Assembly: GCA_964533215.1 (NCBI GenBank)
Contig: CAZHLJ010000002.1
Location: 124,001 to 188,000, forward strand
Origin: Bact-08 sp964533215
Lineage (GTDB): Bacteria > Bacteroidota > Bacteroidia > Bacteroidales > UBA932
Direction of reading: 5' to 3'
DNA length: 64,000 nt
The translations under genes were made by a program, and so were the position numbers. Below, piece by piece: positions 41,575 through 51,000 of the stretch (positions are counted from its first letter, which is position 1; every line of letters begins with the position of its first letter). The notes beneath the pieces were generated by a model. The model was not told where the DNA came from and searched no databases. It saw nothing but the letters and a program-made list of their open reading frames with translations.

Positions 41575-43557
41575 ATGGAAAAGCAGATGTTATGGGAGTC
41601 GGACCCCTATCTTGAACCTTATAGAGATGATATTATAAGAAGATATCAGAAAGCAGTTATAAAGGGTCAGGAAATTGCTGGCTATGGGAAGACTCTGAAT
41701 TCTGCTATAAATTCACATTTGTATTATGGAGTGCACAAGACCCCTGATTCATGGATATTCCGTGAATGGGCACCTAATGCAACAGGACTCTATCTTATCG
41801 GTGATGTCAACGGCTGGAAGAGGGATGAAAGATTCTCCTTTAAGCGATTGGATTCAGGTAATTGGGAGTTGGAGATTCCTATTGATAAATTAAGGCACGG
41901 AGATCTCTTCAAATGGCTGATGTGTTGGAATGGAGGTGAGGATGAGAGGATGCCTGCCTATGCAACAAGGTGTATACAGGACCCCCATACAAAATTATTC
42001 TCGGCTCAGATATGGGATACGGAAAAATATGAGTGGAAATTTGGTAATATTACTGGAATTGCAGACCCTCTTATATACGAAGCCCATATAGGAATGAGCG
42101 GGGAAGAGGCCGCTATATCAACGTATGACTCCTTCAGGACTAATGTCCTTCCCAGGATTGCCAGACTTGGTTACAATACCATTCAACTCATGGCCATTCA
42201 GGAGCATCCCTATTATGGTTCCTTTGGTTATCAGGTGTCAAATTTTTTTGCGGCGAGTTCCCGTTTTGGAACCCCTGAAGAGCTGAAGATGCTCATAGAT
42301 GAGGCGCACTCAAAAAAAATTGCAGTGATAATGGATATTGTACACTCTCATTCTGTGAAAAATTCCCTGGAGGGACTATCTTTATTTGATGGTACAAGTT
42401 ACCAGTACTTTCACGAAGGAGCAAGAGGCGACCATCCTGCATGGACCTCCAAGTGCTTTAACTATGGCAAGAGCGAAGTGATCCACTTTTTACTATCGAA
42501 TTGTAAATACTGGTTGGAAGAGTATAGGTTCGACGGGTTTCGTTTTGATGGAATAACCAGCATGATCTACCATGATCATGGGCTTGGACGGGATTTTACG
42601 GGTTACTCCTGTTATTTTGATGGTAATCAGGATGAAGAAGCCCTTACATATCTTTCGCTTGCAAATAGACTTATAAAGGAGATAAATCCAGCCGCCATTA
42701 CTGTTGCTGAGGATGTGAGTGGTATGCCTGGTTTGGCAGCACCACAGGAGAGAGGGGGTGTAGGTTTTGACTTCAGAATGAGCATGGGTGTTGCAGATCA
42801 TTGGATTAAATGGATTAAGGAGCTTCGGGACGAAGATTGGAACATGGGGGAGATATTCTGGGAACTTACAAACAAGAGATCAGACGAAAAGACGATAAGT
42901 TATGCTGAGTGCCATGATCAGGCATTGGTGGGCGATAAGACCATAATATTCAGGCTTGTGGATAAAGAGATTTACTACTCGATGAGTAAAAATGTTGATA
43001 ATTTGGTTATTGAAAGGGGCATTGCTCTGCATAAAATGATAAGACTTATCACAATATCCACTGCAGGAAATGGTTATCTCAACTTTATGGGAAATGAGTT
43101 CGGACACCCTGAATGGATTGATTTTCCAAGAGAGGGAAACAGATGGTCTTTTTTTTATGCAAGAAGGCAGTGGTCTTTGGCGGATAATTCAAATTTAAAG
43201 TATAAATTTTTGCTTGATTTTGATATTGCTATGATTCAGCTAGTTAAGAAGGGTAAAATTTTTAGCTTCAGCCCTGTTTCCCTTTATCAGGATGATGAAA
43301 GGCAAATTCTTATATTCATGAGAGGTGATTATGTTTTTGCCTTTAATTTCAATTCAAGTGATTCATTTTCAGATTATAAATTTCCGGCAGTTGTCGGGAA
43401 GTATAAAATGGTTCTTAATTCTGATTCTGTCAAATTTGGAGGATTTGATAGGTTGATGGAAGATACAGAGCATTTTACATCCCTGTCTGACGGGAAAAAC
43501 CTGCTTTCAATATATCTTCCAAGCAGGACTGCAATCGTCTTGAGAAAAGGAAGATGA
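41575..43557 (+). CDS. glgB: Eukaryote-type 1,4-alpha-glucan branching enzyme (GH13_8)
   Basis: The enzyme makes alpha-1,6 branches in glycogen. The 660-residue protein has an N-terminal CBM48-like domain (residues 60-150; WAPNATGLYLIGDVNGWKR) and a GH13 barrel. The nucleophile is Asp 325 in GFRFDGITSMIYHDHG, the acid/base is Glu 379 in AEDVSGMPG, and the third carboxylate is Asp 448 in ECHDQALVGDKT. The last motif and the MIYHDHG context are those of plant and animal branching enzymes (GH13 subfamily 8), not E. coli GlgB. It directly follows xseB, with glycogen-metabolic genes downstream. Confidence 0.92.
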   Translation: MEKQMLWESDPYLEPYRDDIIRRYQKAVIKGQEIAGYGKTLNSAINSHLYYGVHKTPDSWIFREWAPNATGLYLIGDVNGWKRDERFSFKRLDSGNWELEIPIDKLRHGDLFKWLMCWNGGEDERMPAYATRCIQDPHTKLFSAQIWDTEKYEWKFGNITGIADPLIYEAHIGMSGEEAAISTYDSFRTNVLPRIARLGYNTIQLMAIQEHPYYGSFGYQVSNFFAASSRFGTPEELKMLIDEAHSKKIAVIMDIVHSHSVKNSLEGLSLFDGTSYQYFHEGARGDHPAWTSKCFNYGKSEVIHFLLSNCKYWLEEYRFDGFRFDGITSMIYHDHGLGRDFTGYSCYFDGNQDEEALTYLSLANRLIKEINPAAITVAEDVSGMPGLAAPQERGGVGFDFRMSMGVADHWIKWIKELRDEDWNMGEIFWELTNKRSDEKTISYAECHDQALVGDKTIIFRLVDKEIYYSMSKNVDNLVIERGIALHKMIRLITISTAGNGYLNFMGNEFGHPEWIDFPREGNRWSFFYARRQWSLADNSNLKYKFLLDFDIAMIQLVKKGKIFSFSPVSLYQDDERQILIFMRGDYVFAFNFNSSDSFSDYKFPAVVGKYKMVLNSDSVKFGGFDRLMEDTEHFTSLSDGKNLLSIYLPSRTAIVLRKGR

Positions 43558-43611
43558 TAATAGATATGGTATACCTTTTTTTGCTAACTTGCACTATTAA
43601 AATTTTGGAAG

Positions 43612-45546
43612 ATGGCTTACTTACAATTTAATAAAAATGAACTTGTAAACCTGGAATATTCACTCAAGAGAGAAGTCCTGTCTACAAATCACGCAGGTGG
43701 GTATCTTAATACCACCATAGTAGGCTGCAATACCAGAAAATATCATGGACTATTGGCGGTTCCCCTGGAAAATTTCGGAGGCGAGAGGTTTGTACTGCTA
43801 TCATCTCTGGATGAGACTATTGTACAACACCAGAAGGAGTTCAATCTGGGAATTCACCGGTATGGCCTTATATATGAGCCTAGAGGTCATAAGTATATAT
43901 GCAATTTTGAAATTGACAAGGTTGTTGAAATAACGTATCAGGTTGGAGGAGTGTTGCTAAAAAAAGTTCTGGCTTTATGTAATAATGAGGACCAGGTTTT
44001 TATTAAATATACTCTTCTGGAGGCTCACTCTCCTACGATTCTGAGATTGAAACCATTTCTGGCATTCAGAAATATTCATGAACTTTCAAAGGCAAATATA
44101 AATGCAGATAAGAAATTCCATGACATTGAGAATGGAAAAAGTTTCAGAATGTATGATGGTTTCCCTAACCTGAACCTACAGCTTAACGTGAAAAGTGAAT
44201 TCATTTCATGCCCTGACTGGTATTACAATATTGAATACAAAGAGGAGCGAAGGCGGGCATACGAATCTACGGAAGATCTGTTTGTCCCGGGGTATTTTGA
44301 ATTCCCAATCCGCAAGGGTCAATCTGTTATTTTCTCTGCCTCTACAAAAGAGGAAAAGACATCCAGACTCTCTTATAAGTTTGAAAAAAATGTAAATCAG
44401 AAAAGTAGCAGGGATAGTTTTGAAAGCTGTCTTCAAATTGCTGCAAAGCAGTTTATAATATCCAACGGCAAGGACACAAATATCTTTGCAGGATACCCTT
44501 GGCTGGAAATGAACATGAGAGATACTTTAGTGGCTTTGCCCGGACTCACATGGTATGCAAACGGTGACTTGAAGACCTTCACCCGAGTGCTGGAGACGGT
44601 AACAAGAAGGCATGGGGAGTATCTTGTGAAAACTACCAAAAAGATAGATGCGCCTTTGTGGCTTTTTTGGACTCTGCAAGAGTACGTAAAAGCAATCGGA
44701 AACAAGATAAAAGTGTGGAAAGAGTATAAAAATTTGTTAGTTAGGATATTGAATTCATACAAAGACGGGACCCGTGTAAATGTCAATCTGCACGAGAACG
44801 GATTGTTATGGGCTGAGGAGAGGGGTGTTGCAACAAGCTGGATGGATGCCTATCTCTCAGGAAAGCCTGTAACGGAACGTGCCGGTTATCAGGTTGAGCT
44901 TAATGCTTTGTGGTATAATGCAATATGCTTTGCTTTGAATATGTCGTCCAAAACCAGGGAGCGAGCATTTGTAGAAGAGTGGACACCAATAAAGGAGAAG
45001 ATCGAGAAGAGTTTTCTCAAGGCTTTCTGGATTGAATCAAGAGAGCATCTTGCAGATTATGTAGGACCTGAAGGTCAGAATAAATACGTCCGGCCTAACC
45101 AGCTTCTTGCATGTGCCTTTGACTATTCACCCATAAATGATGAAATAAAATCAAAGGTTCTCCAGTGCGTAAGGCAGGAACTGCTCACAACCAGGGGTAT
45201 CAGGACTTTGTCCCCTAAAAATGCAAACTACAAGGGTGAGTATGACGGAGACCAGTTCTCAAGAGACATGGCATATCATCAGGGAACAACAAGGGTTTGG
45301 CTTCTTGCCTTTTATATTGAGTCATCTCTCAAATTATATGGTAGTGCCTTTGTAAGTACGGCGAAAGAGCTGATCGGTGCATTTGAGGAAGATCTTTCGG
45401 TTCATTGTATTGGATCAATATCTGAGGTTTATGATGGAGATCCTCCTTATCAGCCTCATGGGTGCACCTCTTACTCAAACTCTGTATCGGCTATTTTGAG
45501 AGCCATGCGATTAGTGGAAAAGTTTAATAATAAAAATGAACAATGA
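43612..45546 (+). CDS. Glycogen debranching enzyme (amylo-alpha-1,6-glucosidase type)
   Basis: The 644-residue protein has an N-terminal beta-rich domain with LSTNHAGGYLNTTIVGCNTR and KYHGLLAVPL. A C-terminal alpha/alpha barrel carries AGYPWLEMNMRDTLVALPGL, where the conserved Arg-Asp lies, and WMDAYLSGKPVTERAGYQVE. These are the features of the GDE/GH133-type debranching family found in archaea and Bacteroidota. It cuts alpha-1,6 branches during glycogen breakdown. It is coupled to the next gene by an ATGA overlap. Confidence 0.9.
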   Translation: MAYLQFNKNELVNLEYSLKREVLSTNHAGGYLNTTIVGCNTRKYHGLLAVPLENFGGERFVLLSSLDETIVQHQKEFNLGIHRYGLIYEPRGHKYICNFEIDKVVEITYQVGGVLLKKVLALCNNEDQVFIKYTLLEAHSPTILRLKPFLAFRNIHELSKANINADKKFHDIENGKSFRMYDGFPNLNLQLNVKSEFISCPDWYYNIEYKEERRRAYESTEDLFVPGYFEFPIRKGQSVIFSASTKEEKTSRLSYKFEKNVNQKSSRDSFESCLQIAAKQFIISNGKDTNIFAGYPWLEMNMRDTLVALPGLTWYANGDLKTFTRVLETVTRRHGEYLVKTTKKIDAPLWLFWTLQEYVKAIGNKIKVWKEYKNLLVRILNSYKDGTRVNVNLHENGLLWAEERGVATSWMDAYLSGKPVTERAGYQVELNALWYNAICFALNMSSKTRERAFVEEWTPIKEKIEKSFLKAFWIESREHLADYVGPEGQNKYVRPNQLLACAFDYSPINDEIKSKVLQCVRQELLTTRGIRTLSPKNANYKGEYDGDQFSRDMAYHQGTTRVWLLAFYIESSLKLYGSAFVSTAKELIGAFEEDLSVHCIGSISEVYDGDPPYQPHGCTSYSNSVSAILRAMRLVEKFNNKNEQ

Positions 45547-46820
45547 AGGTATTAATGTTTGGCTGGGAGTTTCCACCACACATTTCAGGAGGGTTGGGAA
45601 CTGCATGCTATGGAATGACCAAAGGATTGGCAAGCCAAGGTGTTGAAGTCTTGTTTGTTATGCCTTCTGCAACTGGAGACGAGGATCAAAGTGCTGTCAG
45701 TATAATAAATGCCAGTGATGTAGCTGTTAGCGAAACTGTTAAAAATGTCAGCGATTTTTTGGAAAAGGTCCAGTTCCTGAGAATTGGATCTAATATGGTT
45801 CCATATCTTGATCCTGTCCAGTTTGAAACTCTTGTTAAAGAGCAGAAAGAGGGACAGATAGAGGACTACAGACATCATCTGGGTGAAAAATACAAATTCT
45901 CAGGGAAATATGGCACAAATCTTATGGAGGAGGTTGCCAGATATGCCATGGTCGCAGGAGAGGTGGCCCTGAAAAACAGATTTGATGTCATACATGCTCA
46001 TGACTGGCTTACTTATCTTGCTGGAGTTGCTGCTAAAAAACTAACCGGTAAGCCCTTGGTTGTCCATATTCATGCCACTGAATTCGATAGAAGTGGCAAC
46101 GATATAAATACAGAGGTATATGAACTTGAAAAATTTGGCATGCAGGAAGCGGATATGGTAATTGCGGTCAGCAACCTTACAAGAAACACCGTAATATACA
46201 AATATGGAATACATCCAGATAAGGTGGTTACAGTACATAATGCCGTCGATTTTCATAACTCTTGCGACATTGATGTCTCCAGAGGAGTGGATGAAAAGAT
46301 TGTGACATTCCTCGGTAGGATAACCTTTCAGAAAGGTCCGGAATATTTTATAGAGGCAGCAAATAAGGTGCTCAAGAAATATCCCAACGTCAGGTTTGTA
46401 ATGGCTGGCAGTGGAGACTTGCTTAACCGATCAATAAGGAGGGTTGCCAAATTAGGAATATCCACACATTTTCACTTCACCGGTTTCCTGAGAGGATCAG
46501 ATGTCCAGAGAATGTTTGCATATTCTGATGTTTATGTAATGCCTTCGGTGTCAGAGCCTTTTGGGATATCTCCACTCGAAGCTATGAGAGCTAATGTTCC
46601 TACAATCATCTCAAGACAATCAGGTGTTGCAGAGGTTCTTAATCATGCGATAAAGGTGGACTTCTGGGATATAGATGCTATGGCAGATGCGATTTATGCC
46701 TTGCTTTCTTATCCAGCCATTTCACAGATGGCCGTGAGAAAAGGGCTTGACGAGGTAAATTCTCTTAAATGGGAAAATGCTGCAGCTCAAATTAAAGGGA
46801 TTTATGCAAAAATTATTTAG
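45543..46820 (+). CDS. GT4/GT-B glycosyltransferase (glycogen-locus)
   Basis: This 425-residue GT-B fold enzyme begins MKVLMFGWEFPPHISGGLGT, the nucleotide-sugar N-terminal loop, and has HAHDWLTYLAGV and the C-terminal GT4 site MPSVSEPFGISPLEAMRANV with the E-x7-E motif (EPFGISPLE). It resembles bacterial glycogen-synthase-like and maltose-phosphate-type transferases. In the glycogen cluster it could extend alpha-glucan chains or start them, but donor and acceptor are unknown. It is coupled to both neighbours, by ATGA upstream and a two-base gap before the next ATG. Confidence 0.87.
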   Translation: MKVLMFGWEFPPHISGGLGTACYGMTKGLASQGVEVLFVMPSATGDEDQSAVSIINASDVAVSETVKNVSDFLEKVQFLRIGSNMVPYLDPVQFETLVKEQKEGQIEDYRHHLGEKYKFSGKYGTNLMEEVARYAMVAGEVALKNRFDVIHAHDWLTYLAGVAAKKLTGKPLVVHIHATEFDRSGNDINTEVYELEKFGMQEADMVIAVSNLTRNTVIYKYGIHPDKVVTVHNAVDFHNSCDIDVSRGVDEKIVTFLGRITFQKGPEYFIEAANKVLKKYPNVRFVMAGSGDLLNRSIRRVAKLGISTHFHFTGFLRGSDVQRMFAYSDVYVMPSVSEPFGISPLEAMRANVPTIISRQSGVAEVLNHAIKVDFWDIDAMADAIYALLSYPAISQMAVRKGLDEVNSLKWENAAAQIKGIYAKII

Positions 46821-46822
46821 TG

Positions 46823-48046
46823 ATGAAAAAGAGTATATGTTTCTATTTTCAAGTGCATCAACCGGACAGACTCAGGACTTATCGGTTTTTCGACATTGGC
46901 AATGATTCTCATTACTATGATGATTTTGCCAACAGGACAATATTGAGAAGAGTTGCTGATAGATGTTATTTGCCCGCAAACCAGATAATGCTAGAGCTTA
47001 TAAGGGAGCATAAGGGGGCCTTCAAGGTGGCATTTTCCATTTCCGGTGTAGTGTTGGAGCATTTTGCAAAATATACACCTGAAGTTATAGAAAGCTTTAA
47101 AGAGCTGGCAAAAACCGGGTGTGTGGAATTTCTGGCAGAGACTTACTCCCATAGCCTTGCTTCATTAATATCTCCAAAAGAGTTCAAGGAGCAGGTAAGG
47201 TTGCATTCAAAGATAATTGAGGAGCTATTTGGACAGAAACCAAAGGTTTTCAGAAATACAGAATTGATCTATTCCGATAAAATAGGGGAGGTGGTGGCCG
47301 GTTTGGGCTTCACTGGTATGATAACTGAAGGGGCTAAGCATATTTTGGGATGGAAAAGCCCTAACTATGTGTATACAAATGCAATAAATCCAAAACTTAA
47401 ACTGTTGCTCAAAAATTTTATTTTGAGTGATGATATTGCCTTCCGTTTTTCTGACAGGTCCTGGGCCAATTGGCCACTGACATCTGACAAGTATGTTTCA
47501 TGGATATCAGATTCGCTTGAAAAGGATGAGGTGTTGAACCTCTTTATGGATTATGAAACTTTTGGTGAACATCAGCAGTCATCATCGGGCATTTTTCAGT
47601 TTTTAAAGCATCTTCCCGGAACAGTATTTTCACAGACAGATTTTGAATTCTGCACTCCATCGGAAGTTTGTGCAAAGCATCAGCCTGTTGCACCTCTTCA
47701 TGTGCCTTTTGCAATTTCATGGGCAGATGAGGAGCGTGATACATCTGCATGGTTGGGAAACGAACTACAGAACGAAGCATTTAATACGATATATTCCGCA
47801 GAGCAGAGAGTTGCCGCATCCAAGGACCCTTTGCTTTTGTCAGACTTTAGGAAACTGCAGGAGAGTGACCACTTCTACTACATGTGTACAAAGTTTTTCT
47901 CAGATGGAGCTGTCCACAATTACTTTAACCCGTACGAAACTCCTTATGAGGCATTCATTAATTACATGAACGTGGTGAGCGATTTCCTTATACGAGTGGA
48001 AAAATCCACAGCGAAAAAACGGAAAAGAGCTATAATTATTAAATAA
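46823..48046 (+). CDS. GH57-family alpha-amylase-like glycoside hydrolase
   Basis: The 407-residue GH57 enzyme has the early metal/sugar-site VHQPDRLR, the catalytic nucleophile Glu 147 in FRNTELIYSD and the acid/base Asp 243 in LFMDYETFGEH. GH57 enzymes include amylases, 4-alpha-glucanotransferases and branching enzymes; the short length fits the amylase-like group seen in Bacteroidota glycogen clusters. ATG 46823 follows an in-frame GTG and is preferred. No signal peptide, so it acts on internal glycogen. Confidence 0.9.
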   Translation: MKKSICFYFQVHQPDRLRTYRFFDIGNDSHYYDDFANRTILRRVADRCYLPANQIMLELIREHKGAFKVAFSISGVVLEHFAKYTPEVIESFKELAKTGCVEFLAETYSHSLASLISPKEFKEQVRLHSKIIEELFGQKPKVFRNTELIYSDKIGEVVAGLGFTGMITEGAKHILGWKSPNYVYTNAINPKLKLLLKNFILSDDIAFRFSDRSWANWPLTSDKYVSWISDSLEKDEVLNLFMDYETFGEHQQSSSGIFQFLKHLPGTVFSQTDFEFCTPSEVCAKHQPVAPLHVPFAISWADEERDTSAWLGNELQNEAFNTIYSAEQRVAASKDPLLLSDFRKLQESDHFYYMCTKFFSDGAVHNYFNPYETPYEAFINYMNVVSDFLIRVEKSTAKKRKRAIIIK

Positions 48047-48054
48047 ATTACAAT

Positions 48055-51000
48055 ATGTCAGAGAAAAAGATTCTCTCCCCTGATTACCTTTTTGAGGTAA
48101 GCTGGGAGGTGTGTAATAAGGTAGGCGGAATCCATACTGTCATAGCAACAAAGGCGTTGAACCTAGCAAAAGAATTCAAGAACAATCACATATTAATTGG
48201 TCCCGATGTCTTGAGAGAAACTGAAAAAAATCCTGAATTCATAGAGGATATGAACCTATTAAGGTCTTGGAGGATACAAGCTGCGGAAGAGGGGCTTAGA
48301 ATTCACGTGGGAAGGTGGAATGTCTCCGGGACTCCAATCGTTATACTGGTTGACTACAGCTCCTATATAACAAGAAAGGACGAGATCTTTACTGAATTAT
48401 GGAAGAAATTTAAGCTGGACTCCTTAAGCGGACAATGGGACTATGTGGAATCTGCACTCTTCGGATATGCCACAGGAAGGGTTATCGAGAGTTTTGTGCG
48501 TTTCAACCTCTCTCCTCATCACAAGGCTGTTGCACAGTTTCATGAATGGATGACAGGTGCGGGGATTCTGTACCTTAAATCTACAAATCTCCCAGTTGCG
48601 ACAGTGTTTACAACACATGCTACAGTTGTCGGCAGGTCAATTTCGGGCAACAATCTTCCTCTGTATGATTCATTGAAGCTATACAATGCCGAGGAGATGG
48701 CCAGAGAATTGAATGTAATGTCTAAACATTCACTTGAAAAAATTGCTGCTCATCAAGCAGATGTATTTACGACAGTGAGTGATATTACGGCACGTGAGTG
48801 CGAATGTTTTCTGGGTAGAAAAGTTGATATTGTCACTCCAAATGGTTTTGAAAACAGCTTTACACCAAAAGAGGAGGATTATTCCAAATGTTATGCAAAT
48901 GCAAGAGTGAAATTATTGGAAGTTGCTTCTCTAATGACCGGGGCCAAAATATCGGATAATGCCGTAATAGTTGGTATCAGTGGTAGATATGAATATAAGA
49001 ATAAGGGTATAGATGTGTTTCTCGATTCACTGGGAAGCCTTAACTGTAATCCTGATCTTTCCAGAGAGATTGTGGCTTATCTTTTCGTGCCTGCCGGAAA
49101 TAACGGCCCTAACAAGGAGTTGCTCTCCAAGAGAAGTACCGGTTCGGATTACACTACAAATTGCACCCATATGCTGAATGAACCGGAGTGGGATCCGGTG
49201 ATGAAGAGAATAAAAGAGTTGCATCTGTTCAATAAGAAAAGCGACAAGGTTAAGGTGTTGTTTGTACCTACCTATTTAAACGGCAACGACGGTATTTTCA
49301 ACTTTACATACTATCAGCTTCTCGTAGGATTGGATCTTACGGTTTTTCCGTCTTACTATGAACCTTGGGGTTACACTCCTTTGGAAAGTCTTGCGTTTCG
49401 TGTTCCAACAATCACAACAACCCTTGCAGGGTTCGGACTTTGGGTAAACGACCATTACTCAAAGACACATCCGGGAATAGATATTATTGAGAGAAAAGAT
49501 GCCGGATACGACCTAGTAGTAGATGGGGTGGAGGCAAAAATGTTGGAGATTACCAGGCTGACTCCGGCAATGATGACCAAGTACAGACAAAATGCAAAAG
49601 AGATCTCTTCCATAGCCTTATGGGAAAATCAGATTATATATTACAAGAAAGCATATTCTCTTGCGATTGAGAAGTTGGTAAACGTCTTAGGTACGTTCCC
49701 TGTTGTGGTGGAAGATAAGGAGCACATAAGCTTTAAAACTGAAGTGGCCGGCCGCCCTGGCTGGACAAGGATATTAGTCGGCAAACAACTTCCGGACAGG
49801 CTCAAGGCTTTGGAGGTAATTTCACGTAATCTTTGGTGGAGCTGGAATCAAGAGGCTATTGATCTGTTCAAGCTAATTGATGAAGAGCTCTGGAAAGCTA
49901 GCCTTGGAAATCCTATACTGATGTTGGACAGGATATCTGTCACTCGTTACCAGGAGTTGGAGAGGGATGACAAGTTTCTCAAAAGGATGGATAAGGTTTA
50001 TAGCCATTTTAATGAATACATGGCAGGGAAACATGTGATGAAAGGACCAAAAATAGCTTACTTCAGCATGGAGTATGGTTTAGACAGGTCTCTTAAAATT
50101 TATTCCGGAGGTCTTGGAATACTTGCTGGTGATTATCTCAAGGAGTCAAGTGACAAGATGATACCAATGACAGGCATCGGTCTTCTTTATCGTTACGGGT
50201 ACTTTACCCAGCAACTATCATCCCAGGGAGATCAGGTTGCTCATTATGAGGCTCAGGATTTCATGAAAATCCCCGTGACCCCGATACGAGACGATAAAGG
50301 CAACTGGATGACGATCAGCATCGCTTTTCCTGGAAGGATCCTTTATGCCAGGCTGTGGAGGGTAGATGTCGGGAGGACTGAGCTTATACTTATGGATACT
50401 GACTTTGAAGACAACTTGCCGGAAGACAGGTCGGTGACTCATCATCTCTATGGTGGAGACTGGGAAAATCGCCTCAAGCAGGAACTTCTTCTGGGAACAG
50501 GTGGCATAAGGGCTTTGAGATTGCTGGGTAAAGAGGCTGATGTTTATCATTGCAATGAGGGACATGCAGCATTTACTGGCCTGGAGAGATTGAGGGAGTA
50601 TGTTCAGAACGAGAATCTTTCGTTTATTGAAGCGATGGAAGTTGTCAGATCATCTTCCCTTTTCACCACTCATACCCCCGTACCTGCAGGACATGATGCA
50701 TTTACAGAGGATCTTTTGAGAAGCTATATTGCACATTATCCCGGCAGGATAAAAATCACATGGGAGGCTATGATGGCTCTTGGTAAGATCGACCCGTTAA
50801 ATCCAAACGAGAAATTTTCAATGAGCAATCTTGCAGCCAATATATCGCAAGAGATAAATGGAGTGAGTTGGCTTCATGGCAAAGTGAGCCAGGAGATACT
50901 TTCACCACTGTGGCCCGGCTATCTTCCGGAAGAGTTGCACGTAAGCTATGTTACAAACGGAGTGCACTATCCTACTTGGGCTGCTCCTGAATGGAAAGAG

